From NCBI RefSeq assembly GCF_007483665.1, contig NZ_VIQO01000040.1, forward strand, positions 62,001-126,000: a stretch of DNA of 64,000 nt, written 5' to 3'. A program made the position numbers and the translations under genes. Source of the DNA: Catellatospora sichuanensis (GTDB taxonomy: Bacteria; Actinomycetota; Actinomycetes; Mycobacteriales; Micromonosporaceae). This document shows, one piece after another, positions 51,447-62,366 of the stretch. Within the stretch, counting starts at the first letter, position 1, and each line of letters begins with the position of its first letter. Under the pieces are notes generated by a model that saw only the letters and a list, made by a program, of their open reading frames with translations, ran no database searches and was not told the DNA's origin.

Positions 51447-52007
51447 TCAATCCGGGGGGCGCGCGCCCTGGAGCAGGTCGACGGCGTCGATCCACACGAA
51501 CCGGTACCTTCTCGGCTGGTGGAGGCCCTGTGCCGCGTCGACCGGGCGGCCCTGAGTGCTGGACGCTGCGATCGTGGGGTCAGCACCGCGGGCGAGCAGA
51601 TGCTCGAGGACAAGGTAGCGAGTGGCGCGTTCGTCGGCCGGGAACTGTGTGGTGCCGGAGGCGGCGGCATACCAGAGCGCAGTCCGGCCGGTGCTGTCCA
51701 CGGCGTCGATGGGGCACCCGCCGGCGAGCAGATCGTCGATGATGTCGAGGCGTGCCCTGGCGGGCGCGCGTCCTCCGCCCGAAGCCGCTTCGTGAAGTGC
51801 CGTTGTTTCGAACGTGGTTCGTGCGGATGGGTTCGCGCCGGCCGATAGCAGGTACGCGACCATGTCGGCGGCCCCGATGCCGGCGGCGACGTGCAGCGGC
51901 GTGTACTTGCGGTAGTTGCATGCGTCAATTGCTGCGCCCGCTGCGACCTGGCGGACCACTTCGTTGTGGTCGCGGGCCTGGGCAGCGACGTGTAGCGGAG
52001 TGTTCAT
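51447..52007 (-). CDS. Ankyrin-repeat protein
   Basis: 186 aa from ATG 52007. Four ankyrin repeats: MNTPLHVAAQARDHNEVVRQ, TPLHVAAGIGAADMVAYLLS, ALHEAASGGGRAPARARLDI and ALWYAAASGTTQFPADERAT, with the typical TPLHxAA...LLxxGAxx turn. It is a protein-protein interaction module, probably cytosolic, without catalytic domain. An upstream extension to 52436 lacks coding character and overlaps the HAD pseudogene. Confidence 0.85.
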   Translation of the reverse strand: MNTPLHVAAQARDHNEVVRQVAAGAAIDACNYRKYTPLHVAAGIGAADMVAYLLSAGANPSARTTFETTALHEAASGGGRAPARARLDIIDDLLAGGCPIDAVDSTGRTALWYAAASGTTQFPADERATRYLVLEHLLARGADPTIAASSTQGRPVDAAQGLHQPRRYRFVWIDAVDLLQGARPPD

Positions 52008-52101
52008 GAGCGGTCCACAGATTCCGATAGTGACCGAGGTCGCTGGAAGAGAGCTGAGTTCGTGGCGGACCACAAGCATGGACGGCAGTGGCACATGCTG
52101 G

Positions 52102-52792
52102 CTATGGGCTGGTAGCGGGACCGCGAAGGGCCGCGGAAAGGAGCAGCATCCCATCGGGGCCGAGCACATGCTTGGCACCGACGGTGCGCAAGTGCTCTGC
52201 TGACGCCCTCGGGCCCGCGATACCGAGGAAGGGCATCCGTGCCGCTGCCGCCGTCTGCACGTCAAGTGCGGTTGAACCGATGAAGAGAGCCACCGCTGGG
52301 TCGGCTCCGAAGCATCGCAGCGCATCGCAACGGATGGGCGTCGGGCATCCAGCGCTGTGGCTGCACCGTCCACCGGCCGACCGCGTTCACCTGGTCGGTG
52401 AGGGCATGGATTGCCAGGTAGCGCTCCATGGTCCATGCGGCCTGATCGCCGACCATCGAGACGCCCTTGGCGGCGGCTCGGGAAGCCCGGACAACCTCGT
52501 GTGCGCCGGGCGTCGGATGGGCCTTCATCATGGCCAGAAGCTCCAGCCGGGCCAGCACGTCTTCGATGTCACACAGCAGTCGTACGTCACCGAGCGAGCC
52601 TGCAAACCGCATGACCATGAGCGGATCGTCGACCACCGTCAGCTCGGCAGGTACGCGATGGCCAGCGACCTCGACCAGGCCACGCACTCGATCGGCAGCG
52701 CCAAGGCTGCTCAGCTGTGGCGTCAGCGCGCAGACCGGGCCATCGACTGACAGGATCAAGGCGCGCGCTCTGACCAACAGGCGGGGAATCAT
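52102..52792 (-). pseudogene. HAD-superfamily hydrolase, frameshifted
   Basis: The 5' frame (from ATG 52792, MIPRLLVRARALILSVDGPV) gives a degenerate motif I (ILSVDGPV instead of FDxDGTL) and a HAD cap (DIEDVLARLELLAMMKAHPT). Near 52320-52330 the coding sense moves to another frame that continues CFGADPAVALFIGSTALDVQ, then AAAARMPFLGIAGPRAS and stops at 52102. FIG[DS]x..D[VI]Q.A is the HAD motif IV. Two lesions (altered motif I and the frameshift) suggest a pseudogene. The locus overlaps no other gene. Confidence 0.65.
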
Positions 52793-53111
52793 GGTGCGCG
52801 CTTCGTCGGACGCGATCGCTGGGCTCTCCGGCATGGCGGGACCCTACCGGTCTTCCTCGCATGGCTGGCGGCCGCGACGGGCCCGGCACCCGACGGCGCT
52901 TGATCCGCCGTGGTCGAGCAACTCCGTTCTGTAGGCCAGTTGTATTCAAGTCGATGGTGATCGTCGTGTGCTCGGGTTTTGTATTTGCCTCTGGTGCCCA
53001 CGAGCCGGAATGTGCAACGATCCCTTCGCATCGCGGTGCGGCGCTTCATCGTCAGTGGACCGGCACCCCGTGGTCCCACGCCGCCATCGCCTCATCCAGG
53101 AGGACACCCCC
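52793..53111. other. Upstream region of the subtilase gene
   Basis: No gene visible; AT-richer around 52920-52990 (TTGTATTTGCCTC), which is a plausible promoter region. The Shine-Dalgarno AGGAGG ends at 53104. Confidence 0.35.
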
Positions 53112-56096
53112 GTGAGATTCGATCGACTGGCCGGCAAACGCCCGGCCTCGATGGCGCTGGCCGTCGTCGCGACCGCCGCACTCGCGGCGTCGGCGGCAGG
53201 CGGCGCCCAGGCTGCCCCGCCGAGCTCGGACGCGACCGCGCTGTACCTGATCCAGACCGTGAGCGAGCCGGTCGCCAACTACGCCGGCGGTGTCAGCGGC
53301 TACGCCGCGACCCGGCCGGCCGCAGGTGAGCGCGTCGACGCGCATTCGGCCGCGGCGACCAGGTGGCGTGACCGCCTGCGCGGCGAGCACGACGCCGCCC
53401 TGCGCGGCGCCCGGGTCGACACCGGCAAGAAGTCCTACGACTACGGCGTCACGTTCAACGGTTTCAGCGCCCGGCTGACCGGGGCCGAGGTCGCGCGGCT
53501 GCGGGCCGACAACGGCGTGCTGCGGGTGTGGAAGAGCGAGCAGCTGCAGGCCGACACGATCACCACCCGTGACTTCCTGGGCCTGACCGGCTCCGGCGGG
53601 GTGTGGAACAAGCAGTTCGCCGGCGATGCGCACGCCGGCGAGGGTGTCATCGTCGGTGTCATCGACTCCGGCATCTGGGCGGAGAACCCGTCGTTCGCCG
53701 CGCTGTCCACGCCTCGGCCGGACCAGCGTGTCATCGACAAGAAGTGGAAGGGCACCTGCGACGCGGGTGTCGAGCAGCCGGTGGCCTGCAACAACAAGCT
53801 GATCGGCGCCCGCTATTTCCACGCCGATGCCAACGTCAACGACGTCGAGTTCCTGTCGCCGCGTGACTACAACGGCCACGGCTCGCACACCGCCTCGACG
53901 TCTGCCGGCAACTCCGGGGTGACCGCCTCCATCAACGGCGGCGTCGTCGGGACCGTGTCCGGTGTGGCGCCGGCGGCTCGCGTCGCGGCGTACAAGGTGC
54001 TGTGGCACAACCCGGTCGCGGGCAACTCCTCCGGCGGCACCGCGGACATCGTCGCCGCGATCGACGCGGCTGTCGCCGACGGCGTCGACGTCATCAACTA
54101 CTCGATCTCCGGCTCGAGCCAGTACGTCGTCGACCCGGCCGAGATCGCGTTCCTCAACGCCGCCGCGGCCGGTGTGTTCGTCTCCGCCTCGGCCGGCAAC
54201 TCCGGTGACACCATCGGCGTGAGCAGTGTCGCGCACAACTCGCCGTGGCTGACCACGGTCGCGGCCAGCACCCACGACCGCGGCAACACCAAGACCGTGA
54301 CGCTGGGCGACGGTACGACCTACACCGGTGTCGGTGTCGGCGTGGCGGCCGGCCCGGCGGCGCTGATCGACTCGACCAGCGCCGGCCTGGCGGGCGCAGA
54401 CCAGAACCTGGTGAACCTCTGCTACCTCGGCACGCTGGACCCGGCGAAGGTGACCGGCAAGATCGTGCTGTGTGACCGGGGCGGCAACGCCCGCGTGGAG
54501 AAGAGCGCCGCGGTCGCCCAGGCCGGCGGCATCGGCATGATCCAGGCCAACACCAGCGCCGCGCAGTCGCTAAACGCCGACTTCCACGCGGTGCCCAGCA
54601 TCCACCTCGACGCCACCGCCGGCGCCGCGGTCACCGCGTACGTCGCCTCGGCGGCGACCCCGACCGCGAGCATCTCAGCGGTCAGCACCGACCCGGTGCG
54701 GGCCCCGGCCATGGCCGGCTTCTCGTCCTACGGCCCGGCACTGGCCGGTAACGGGGACCTGCTCAAGCCGGACATCACCGGGCCCGGTGTCGACATCATC
54801 GCGGCGGTGTCCCCGGCGGGCAGCGGCGGCAACAACTTCAACTCCCTGTCGGGCACCTCGATGTCGGCTCCGCACATCGCCGGTGTCGCCGCCCTGATCA
54901 AGAGCAAGAACCCGAAGTGGTCCCCGATGTGGATCAAGTCGGCGATGATGACGACGGCCAGCACCAAGGACAACACCGGCGCGCCGATCCAGTGGTCGCA
55001 GGGCGACGCGACGCCGCTCAACTACGGTGCGGGCCACGTCGTGCCCGGCAGCGCCTTCGACCCGGGCCTGGTCTACGACTCGACGCCGGAGCAGTGGCTG
55101 CAGTACGCGTGCGGCATCGGCCAGCTGCAGCTGATCACCGAGGAGTCGTTCTGCGAGTCGGTCGGCTCGATCGACCCGAGCGACCTGAACTACCCGTCGA
55201 TCGCGGTCGGTGACGTTCCCGGTGCGCAGACCGTCACCCGCCGGGTGACCAACATCAGCAAGAACTCGTCGGTGTACACCGCACAGGTCAAGGCCCCGGC
55301 CGGGTTCACCGTCAAGGTCGAGCCCAAGACGATGACGGTCCCGCCGGGCAAGTCGAAGACCTTCAAGGTCACCATCACCCGCACCACCGCGGCCGCCGGC
55401 GCCTGGGCGTTCGGCTCGCTGACCTGGTCGGACCTGCGCAACCACAAGGTCACCAGCCCGATCGCGGTGCGCTACTCGGCGCTGGCCGCGCCGGTCGAGG
55501 CGAACGGCTCGGGCACCAGCGGCAGCACCACGCTGGCGCTGCGCACCGGCTACGCCGGCACCCTGACCACCGCCGTCGGCGGCCTGGTCGCCGCCGACGT
55601 CAGCAACCTGGCCTTCGCCGGACCGAACCCGACCTTCACCCCGGTGGAGTCGGACTCGGTCAAGAAGGTCACGGTGACGGTCCCGGCCGGCACCGCGGTG
55701 GCACGGTTCTCGACCTTCGACGCCGACGTGCCCGCAGGCACCGACGTGGACGTGTTCGTCTACCCGGCCGGTAACACCGCCAACCAGGTCGCCAGCAGCA
55801 CCGGCGGCACCGCACAGGAGTCGGTGACCCTGTCCGAGGGCACCTACGACGTGTACGTCCACCTGTTCGCCGCAGGCGGCGCGGTCACCATGCCGGGTAA
55901 CGCCTGGGTCGTGCCCAACGCGGCGGCGGGCAACCTCACCGCCACCCCGGCAAGCCAGACCGCGACCGTCAACGGCCCCGCAACGGTCACCGCGACCTGG
56001 ACCGGGCTCACCGCGGGCGTCCGCTACCTGGGCGTTCTCGCCTACGGCAACGGCACCTCGCCCATCGGCCAGACGGTGCTCGCCATCAACGGCTGA
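53112..56096 (+). CDS. Secreted subtilisin-like serine protease (S8) with PA domain
   Basis: 994 aa from GTG 53112, preceded by AGGAGG. Signal peptide MRFDRLAGKRPASMALAVVA to GGAQA. An I9 inhibitor propeptide (about 40-150: YDYGVTFNGFSARLTGAEVA) precedes the S8 catalytic domain with Asp185 (VGVIDSGIW), His256 (NGHGSHTASTSAGN) and Ser583 (LSGTSMSAPHIAG), and the oxyanion Asn in SASAGNSG. A PA insert (about 370-480: LCDRGGNARVEKSAAVAQAG) lies inside the domain. C-terminal fibronectin-type (VTRRVTNISKNSSVYTAQV) and beta domains (TFDADVPAGTDVDVFVYPAG) follow. It should degrade extracellular proteins. A strong terminator follows at 56112. Confidence 0.92.
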   Translation: MRFDRLAGKRPASMALAVVATAALAASAAGGAQAAPPSSDATALYLIQTVSEPVANYAGGVSGYAATRPAAGERVDAHSAAATRWRDRLRGEHDAALRGARVDTGKKSYDYGVTFNGFSARLTGAEVARLRADNGVLRVWKSEQLQADTITTRDFLGLTGSGGVWNKQFAGDAHAGEGVIVGVIDSGIWAENPSFAALSTPRPDQRVIDKKWKGTCDAGVEQPVACNNKLIGARYFHADANVNDVEFLSPRDYNGHGSHTASTSAGNSGVTASINGGVVGTVSGVAPAARVAAYKVLWHNPVAGNSSGGTADIVAAIDAAVADGVDVINYSISGSSQYVVDPAEIAFLNAAAAGVFVSASAGNSGDTIGVSSVAHNSPWLTTVAASTHDRGNTKTVTLGDGTTYTGVGVGVAAGPAALIDSTSAGLAGADQNLVNLCYLGTLDPAKVTGKIVLCDRGGNARVEKSAAVAQAGGIGMIQANTSAAQSLNADFHAVPSIHLDATAGAAVTAYVASAATPTASISAVSTDPVRAPAMAGFSSYGPALAGNGDLLKPDITGPGVDIIAAVSPAGSGGNNFNSLSGTSMSAPHIAGVAALIKSKNPKWSPMWIKSAMMTTASTKDNTGAPIQWSQGDATPLNYGAGHVVPGSAFDPGLVYDSTPEQWLQYACGIGQLQLITEESFCESVGSIDPSDLNYPSIAVGDVPGAQTVTRRVTNISKNSSVYTAQVKAPAGFTVKVEPKTMTVPPGKSKTFKVTITRTTAAAGAWAFGSLTWSDLRNHKVTSPIAVRYSALAAPVEANGSGTSGSTTLALRTGYAGTLTTAVGGLVAADVSNLAFAGPNPTFTPVESDSVKKVTVTVPAGTAVARFSTFDADVPAGTDVDVFVYPAGNTANQVASSTGGTAQESVTLSEGTYDVYVHLFAAGGAVTMPGNAWVVPNAAAGNLTATPASQTATVNGPATVTATWTGLTAGVRYLGVLAYGNGTSPIGQTVLAING

Positions 56097-56111
56097 CCGG
56101 CAACGCAGTAA

Positions 56112-56163
56112 GCAGGGGGCGCCTTCCCGCCACGGCCGCCAGGCCGGGGAAGGCGCCCCCTGC
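56112..56163 (+). terminator. 17-bp hairpin terminator of the subtilase gene
   Basis: Arms 56112-56128 and 56147-56163 are exact complements (GC-rich, 18-nt loop). It starts 15 nt after the subtilase stop and lacks a T-run. Confidence 0.8.
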
Positions 56164-56252
56164 GCGCTCGTACGGTTCGCAGACGCCGCTGGAACACGGC
56201 TCAACGAGGCCGGCGGTACCCGGGTCTTGCCCGCCAGGTCTATCCTGCGCCC

Positions 56253-57056
56253 ATGAAACTCGGTGATCTTCGGTTGAGCCCGCTGGGCGCGGCGTATCTG
56301 GCCGTGTTCACCGTCGGCGGGGCGGTCGGTGCCCTGGGGGGAACAACCTGGATCCGATCCGACACCGCGGCCTTCCCCGGCACCCTGCTGTTCGGCGCCG
56401 TCCTGATGGCGGCCGTGCTGGTGGCCTCGCCGCCTCCGCGCATGGGCCTGCTGCTCGTTGCCTGGGTGCTCAGCCCGCTGCTCATGGCCGTGGCTGCCTG
56501 GGGACTGTGGTCGGCAGTGCTGACGGATCGCGGGCAACGGGTCGAAGCCACCGTCATCTCGCTGCGAGACGCCAAGGGATCGAGCCGCCACCTCTACTAC
56601 ACCCTCGCCGACCCGAGCGGCCGGCCCATTCCGGGGGAACTGGGGCGGTGGCCGGGGAGCAGCATCGGCGCCTCGGGCAACCCGGAGGGGACCGTCGGGC
56701 AACGTGTCACCGTCGTGCGAGATCCTGAAGGCCTGGTCGACCCGCGCCTGCCCGAGGAACTCACCGACGCCGCGGGCCTGTGGATCATCGGGCCGGGCGT
56801 CGCCTCCGTGATCGCCGTGCTGTGCGTGCTGGCCGGGCGGCCCGTAACCGATGACAGAACGAAACGTTCACGGCGGCGACCGGCCAAACGCTCCGCTGCC
56901 AAGTCCGGCACCCGCCCGCGGCGGAAGGGCAAGAACGGGCGCCGCTCATCCGGTACGCCGCAGGCGGGGCCTTCGCCTCACCACGACGGCTCAACGAAGT
57001 CAGCTGGCGCCGAGGTGTCCGCGGCTTCGCCGGGTGGTGGCGTAGCGGGTGCGTAG
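56253..57056 (+). CDS. Membrane protein with DUF3592-like domain and basic tail
   Basis: 267 aa. Three or four membrane helices (about 14-30, 45-62, 66-92 and 175-192) flank a beta domain (VEATVISLRDAKGSSRHLYY; TVGQRVTVVRDPEGLVDPRL), the DUF3592 pattern. The C-terminal 75 residues are Arg/Lys/Ser/Pro-rich and probably disordered. Function unknown. Start ATG 56253. A truncated relative is at 21716. Confidence 0.6.
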   Translation: MKLGDLRLSPLGAAYLAVFTVGGAVGALGGTTWIRSDTAAFPGTLLFGAVLMAAVLVASPPPRMGLLLVAWVLSPLLMAVAAWGLWSAVLTDRGQRVEATVISLRDAKGSSRHLYYTLADPSGRPIPGELGRWPGSSIGASGNPEGTVGQRVTVVRDPEGLVDPRLPEELTDAAGLWIIGPGVASVIAVLCVLAGRPVTDDRTKRSRRRPAKRSAAKSGTRPRRKGKNGRRSSGTPQAGPSPHHDGSTKSAGAEVSAASPGGGVAGA

Positions 57057-57160
57057 CCGCTGGTCGGCAGGGTCGCCGAGGCCCGGCGGCCGGGTCGTGG
57101 CATCATCCATGCCCACGGCTTGTCACTTGTGATCGACTCGCCGATTCCGTGCAGACCGGT

Positions 57161-58006
57161 TCACTCGGCGCCGGTGTCCGGCGTGGGCTTGTCTCCCGCC
57201 GCGAGGTGGCCGGTGAGCACAGCCAGCTGCTCCCGCAGGGCGGCGAGCTCCTTCACCTCCGCCCGCAGCTGGGCGAGCTCGGCGAGCACCGGCTCGTTCG
57301 ACGGTTCCGGCGCTGTTCCGTTCTCCTCGGGTTGCAGGCCGAAGAAGCTGGCCAGAGAGCCTGCGAGCAGGCCGAGCAGGGCGACACCCATGAACATGAT
57401 GGCCGTCCCGTCGATCCGGCCGGCGGTCGTGACGGGCACGATGTCGCCGTACCCGACGGTGGTCAGGGTGACGATCGCCCACCACAGCGCGTCGCCGAAG
57501 GTCGCGAACTCCGCGTTCACGGGGTGCTCTGCGTAGTAGGCCATGGCGGCGCCGACGAACAGGACCGCCCCTGCCATGATCGCGACGCGTCCCAACCGGG
57601 CGAACAGCCGCCTGACACCCTTGGTGGCGAGCACCAGCCGGCCGAGCCTGGCCAGTCGCAGGATCACCACGATGCTGCCGCCGTGTGCTCCGGCCAGCAG
57701 GAACCACGGTGCGGTGAGGATCACGATGGCGAGGTCGAACTTGCCCAGGCGGGTGCCCAGGTAGTTCACCAGCAGCCGCTCGTGGGTGAAGAAGTCGACG
57801 ACGAACACGAGCCACGACACGACGCCGATCAGGACCGCGACCCAGTTTCCCTGCTCGGGGACGACGATCAGCGGCAGTACCGCGGACAAGATGATCGGTA
57901 GCCGGGCCAGGCGGTCGTATCTCGCCAGCGCTGCCGCAGCCGCCGCATCCCGCGGCCGGCCGCGTCGCGGGACCGCGTCGGTGCTTTGGCCTGCCGTCGC
58001 GTTCAC
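57161..58006 (-). CDS. Voltage-gated-type potassium channel
   Basis: 281 aa from GTG 58006 (the frame runs to 58093). Six membrane helices: S1-S4-like region (IILSAVLPLIVVP; VAVLIGVVSWLVFVVDFFTH; IVVILRLARLGRLVLA with Arg repeats as in a voltage sensor), S5 (VAIMAGAVLFVGAAMAYYAE), the pore with the filter TLTTVGYGDIVPV and S6 (DGTAIMFMGVALLGLLAGSL). A C-terminal helix (LAELAQLRAEVKELAALREQ) is a coiled coil for tetramer assembly. It conducts K+ across the cytoplasmic membrane. Monocistronic. Confidence 0.92.
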   Translation of the reverse strand: MNATAGQSTDAVPRRGRPRDAAAAAALARYDRLARLPIILSAVLPLIVVPEQGNWVAVLIGVVSWLVFVVDFFTHERLLVNYLGTRLGKFDLAIVILTAPWFLLAGAHGGSIVVILRLARLGRLVLATKGVRRLFARLGRVAIMAGAVLFVGAAMAYYAEHPVNAEFATFGDALWWAIVTLTTVGYGDIVPVTTAGRIDGTAIMFMGVALLGLLAGSLASFFGLQPEENGTAPEPSNEPVLAELAQLRAEVKELAALREQLAVLTGHLAAGDKPTPDTGAE

Positions 58007-58099
58007 ACCACAGATCCTGCCCGTTTCGGGCCGCCGCGCTCGGGAACCGGGCGACTGCCGCCGTAGCGTGTTGTCCGCCCAGGATCGCGTCATGCCTTG

Positions 58100-58495
58100 T
58101 CAGCGCCGGTGGTACTCCTCATCGGTGACCAGCGCGCCCCACCGGGTTTCGGGGCCGTCGTCGGGCGCCTCCCACATGGCCAGGTGGCTCATGAAGTGGT
58201 CGGGGTCGGCGCCGTGCCAGTGCCATTCACCGGGCGGGGTGTGGACGGTGTCGCCGGGCCCGATCTCGGTCACCTGGCCGCCTCGGGCCTGGATGAGGCC
58301 GCGGCCTTCGGTGACGTGCAAGGTCTGGCCGACGGCGTGGCTGTGCCAGGCGTTGCGGGCTCCCGGGGCGAAGCGGACGACGTTGACCCGCAGCCGGGAC
58401 GGACCTTCGCCTTTGGCGATGACGTCGAACCAGGCGTCGCCGGTGAACGTCTCGGCGGGGGCTTTGACGGTGGGCTGCTTGTTCACGATCTCCAT
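58100..58495 (-). CDS. Cupin-domain protein
   Basis: 131 aa; GGGAGTT precedes the ATG. Small cupin: RNAWHSHAVGQTLHVTEGRG (motif 1, HxH-x3-Q/E type) and PPGEWHWHGADPDHFMSHL (motif 2, His-rich). The family around YhhW/carboxymuconolactone-linked cupins includes quercetinase-like and stress enzymes. It lies 79 nt downstream of the XRE regulator on the same strand, so it may be cotranscribed. Confidence 0.85.
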   Translation of the reverse strand: MEIVNKQPTVKAPAETFTGDAWFDVIAKGEGPSRLRVNVVRFAPGARNAWHSHAVGQTLHVTEGRGLIQARGGQVTEIGPGDTVHTPPGEWHWHGADPDHFMSHLAMWEAPDDGPETRWGALVTDEEYHRR

Positions 58496-58573
58496 AGGAA
58501 ACTCCCGGCCGTGTCGATAGCGCTGTCGCCGGGGCCGCGCCTCGTTGAGCGCCCCGGAGCTTTGGACCCGCCG

Positions 58574-59476
58574 CTAGCGCGGTGCCGTGCCCCGGCCGGT
58601 GCGCGCGGGCCGGTCGGTGCCGTCCTCGCCGGTCCGGGGGCTCCAGGAGGCGAGGAACGCGAGCGCCTGCTCGGTGGGGCTGGCCGGCTCGCACGTGTAG
58701 GTGATGATCGTCAGGTCGGGGTCGCCAGGCAGCTGGAGGGCTTCGCCGGTGAGTTCGAGGTCTCCGGCGATGGCGTGGTGCATCGTCTTGGTGGCGGTGT
58801 GGTGCAGTTTCACGTTGTGGGTGGCCCACCAGGTGCGGAACGGTTCGCTGCGGGTGCTCAGTTCGCCGATCAGGTCGGTCAGGGCCCGGTCGTAGGGGTT
58901 GCGTCCGGCGTAGGTGCGCAGGGCGGCGACGCAGTCGGCGGCCACGGTCGGCCAGGCGGGGTAGAAGTCCTGTGCGCGGGCGTCGAGGAACAGGTAGCGG
59001 GCCAGGTTGAAGCTGTCGCCGGTGCCGAGCGCGTCGGCGTACAGGGCCCGGCCGAGGCGGTTGACGGCGAGGATGTCCATCCGTCCGTTGCGGGCGTACG
59101 CGGGGGCGTTGATGGTGTCGAGGATGCGCTGTACGCCCTGCCGCACGGTCGTCCGGTTCGGCACCCGCCGCGGCGTGCGGCCTGCTGTGGGCGTGTTGGC
59201 GGTTTCGGCGAGGTCGAGCAGGTGCGTGCGTTCGGCTTCGTCAAGCCGCAGGGCGCGGGCGAGGGCGTCGAGCACGGAGTGGGACACGCCGGTGAGGTTG
59301 CCGCGTTCCAGACGGGTGTAGTAGTCGGTGCTCATTCCGGCGAGCATGGCGACCTCTTCGCGGCGTAGCCCCTTGACCCGCCGTCTGCCGCCGAAGAACG
59401 GCACTCCGGCCTGCTCGGGGGTGAGGCGCTCGCGGCGGGTGGTGAGGAAGTCGCGGACCTCGCTGCGGTTGTCCAT
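58574..59476 (-). CDS. XRE-family regulator with MmyB-like ligand domain
   Basis: 300 aa. N-terminal [29 protein letters not shown] (residues about 34-60), then a MmyB-type C-terminal domain ([96 protein letters not shown]). Such regulators sense small hydrophobic molecules and commonly control adjacent oxidoreductase genes. It is divergent from two aldo/keto reductase genes that are probable targets. Confidence 0.92.
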   Translation of the reverse strand: MDNRSEVRDFLTTRRERLTPEQAGVPFFGGRRRVKGLRREEVAMLAGMSTDYYTRLERGNLTGVSHSVLDALARALRLDEAERTHLLDLAETANTPTAGRTPRRVPNRTTVRQGVQRILDTINAPAYARNGRMDILAVNRLGRALYADALGTGDSFNLARYLFLDARAQDFYPAWPTVAADCVAALRTYAGRNPYDRALTDLIGELSTRSEPFRTWWATHNVKLHHTATKTMHHAIAGDLELTGEALQLPGDPDLTIITYTCEPASPTEQALAFLASWSPRTGEDGTDRPARTGRGTAPR

Positions 59477-59623
59477 GGCTTCGAACCTACGGCGCTGCCC
59501 GGGTGCGCAGGGAGGGTCTGGCGTTACCGGGCAGGAGCGTCACTGCCTACGGCGCCGCAAGTGAGGTTTGGTGGAGGCAAGGCAAGCAGCAGGGCGAGTC
59601 GCGAATCGTGGGAGGAACCCGTC

Positions 59624-60481
59624 ATGGCAGCGCAGAACCGCATGATCACGCTCAACAACGGGGTCCGGATGCCGATCCTGGGCTTCGGTGTCTTCCAGGT
59701 GCCGGACGAGCAGACCGAGCAGGTCGTCACCGAGGCGCTGGCGGCCGGTTACCGGTCGATCGACACCGCGGCGTCGTACGGCAACGAGCAGGCCGTCGGC
59801 CGGGCGATCGCGGCCAGTGGCATTCCGCGCGAGGAGCTGTTCGTCACGACGAAGCTGTGGATCCAGCACACCGGCGAGGACACCGCCAGACGCGAATTCG
59901 ACAAGTCCCTGGCCAAGCTGGGCCTGGACTACCTCGACCTGTACCTGATCCATCAGCCGCTGGGCGACTACTACAGCTCGTGGCGGGCGATGCAGAAGCT
60001 GTACGGCGAGGGCCTGATCAAGGCGATCGGGGTGTCGAACTTCTTCGGCGACCGGCTCGTGGACCTCATCCAGCACAACGACGTCACCCCGGCAGTCAAT
60101 CAGGTCGAGACGCACCCGTTCTTCCAGCGTGTGGCCGACCAGGAACTCATGCGGGAGTACGGCGTGCAGATCGAGTCGTGGGGTCCGTTCGCCGAAGGCA
60201 AGAACGACCTGTTCACCAACCCGGTCCTGACCGGGATCGGCGCCGCGCACGGCAAGTCCGTGGCCCAGGTCGTGCTGCGCTGGCTGATCCAGCGTGACGT
60301 CGTGGTCATCCCCAAGTCGGTACGGCCCGACCGGATGGCCCAGAACCTCGACGTCTTCGACTTCGAGCTCAGCGACGAGCAGATGGCCCGCATCGCCGCC
60401 CTGGACACCGGCAAGTCGATGTTCTTCGACCACCACGACCCGCAGATGGTCAAGTGGCTCGGCGGACGCCGCGTCGACTGA
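59624..60481 (+). CDS. Aldo/keto reductase
   Basis: 285 aa from ATG 59624 (GGGAGGA upstream; the frame is open to 59561). AKR5-type: [20 protein letters not shown], catalytic Asp and Tyr in [17 protein letters not shown], Lys in [11 protein letters not shown], His in [17 protein letters not shown] site [12 protein letters not shown]. Reduces aldehydes or 2,5-diketogluconate-like substrates with NADPH. First of a cluster AKR-AKR-flavodoxin divergent from the XRE regulator. Confidence 0.93.
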   Translation: MAAQNRMITLNNGVRMPILGFGVFQVPDEQTEQVVTEALAAGYRSIDTAASYGNEQAVGRAIAASGIPREELFVTTKLWIQHTGEDTARREFDKSLAKLGLDYLDLYLIHQPLGDYYSSWRAMQKLYGEGLIKAIGVSNFFGDRLVDLIQHNDVTPAVNQVETHPFFQRVADQELMREYGVQIESWGPFAEGKNDLFTNPVLTGIGAAHGKSVAQVVLRWLIQRDVVVIPKSVRPDRMAQNLDVFDFELSDEQMARIAALDTGKSMFFDHHDPQMVKWLGGRRVD

Positions 60482-60531
60482 CCCACCGACCACCGGTCTG
60501 CCTGCGGCAGATCCGACAGCGAGGAGACGTC

Positions 60532-61515
<984 letters not shown>

Positions 61516-61562
61516 CCCGAGCACCGAGCTGAAGCCCGACAAGCGACCCGGAGGTCAATGAC

Positions 61563-62249
61563 ATGCGCGACATCACGGTGCCGCGGCGATCGCTGCTGCG
61601 CCTGGCCGGTGCGGGTGCGATCGGCACCGCGGCCGCGAACATGCTCGGCGGCTGCCGGTCCGACACATCCCCACAGTCGGCGGCCAGCGCGCCGCCGCGC
61701 ACCTCAACCGCGCCGGACGGCCGGCGCAAGGTGCTGTTGGCCTACTTCTCCCGTGCCGGATGGAACTACTTCAACGGCGGCCGCAAGTTCCTGCAGACCG
61801 GCAACACCGAAGTCCTGGCCGCCATGATCGGCAAGCTCATCGGGTGCGATGTCCACCGCATCGAAGCCGCCGACCCCTACTCCGACGACTACGGCGACAC
61901 CGTCGCACGCAACGTGCGCGAGCAGAACGCCGACGCCCGCCCCGCCATCGCCAACCCCCTGGCGTCGATCGACCAATACGACACCTTGCTGCTGGCCAGC
62001 GGGATCTGGAACGTCCGCGCACCGATGATCATGTCGACGTTCGCCGACAGCTACGACTTCGCGGGCAAGACCGTCCACCCGGTCACCACCTACGCCATGA
62101 GCGGGCTCGGCACCACCGAGCGCGACTATGGCGCATCCTGCCGGGGCGCGACGATCGCCGCCGGGCTGGCCGTACGCGGCGAGGAAGTGGAAGGCGCGGG
62201 CCCCGCCGTCGAAGCCTGGCTGCGCCGGAACAGCCTGCTGAAACCATGA
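61563..62249 (+). CDS. Tat-exported flavodoxin-like lipoprotein
   Basis: 228 aa. Twin-arginine signal VPRRSLLRLAG (Arg8-Arg9), lipobox NMLGGC (Cys31), a short Ser/Ala/Pro spacer and a flavodoxin fold (KVLLAYFSRAGWNYFNGG; GNTEVLAAMIG; DTLLLASGIWNVRAPMIMST; VTTYAMSGLGTTERDYGAS). The phosphate loop AYFSRAG-type is that of FMN-binding flavodoxins, here attached to the outer face of the membrane. Physiological partner unknown; its neighbours are two aldo/keto reductases. Confidence 0.88.
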   Translation: MRDITVPRRSLLRLAGAGAIGTAAANMLGGCRSDTSPQSAASAPPRTSTAPDGRRKVLLAYFSRAGWNYFNGGRKFLQTGNTEVLAAMIGKLIGCDVHRIEAADPYSDDYGDTVARNVREQNADARPAIANPLASIDQYDTLLLASGIWNVRAPMIMSTFADSYDFAGKTVHPVTTYAMSGLGTTERDYGASCRGATIAAGLAVRGEEVEGAGPAVEAWLRRNSLLKP

Positions 62250-62366
62250 TCGAATGTGGTGAGCGGCTCGAGGCCGCGCAGCCCCGCTCCCGCCGGCGAC
62301 TGTTCAGCACGTGCCGCCATGGCGCATACTCTCCCCGCAACGGCAAGGGAAGGGGCCGGTCGCCGA

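Noticed and set aside
51447-52436. Long form of the ankyrin protein from 52436
   Set aside because: Residues upstream of ATG 52007 are the shadow of the HAD gene and are not ankyrin-like.
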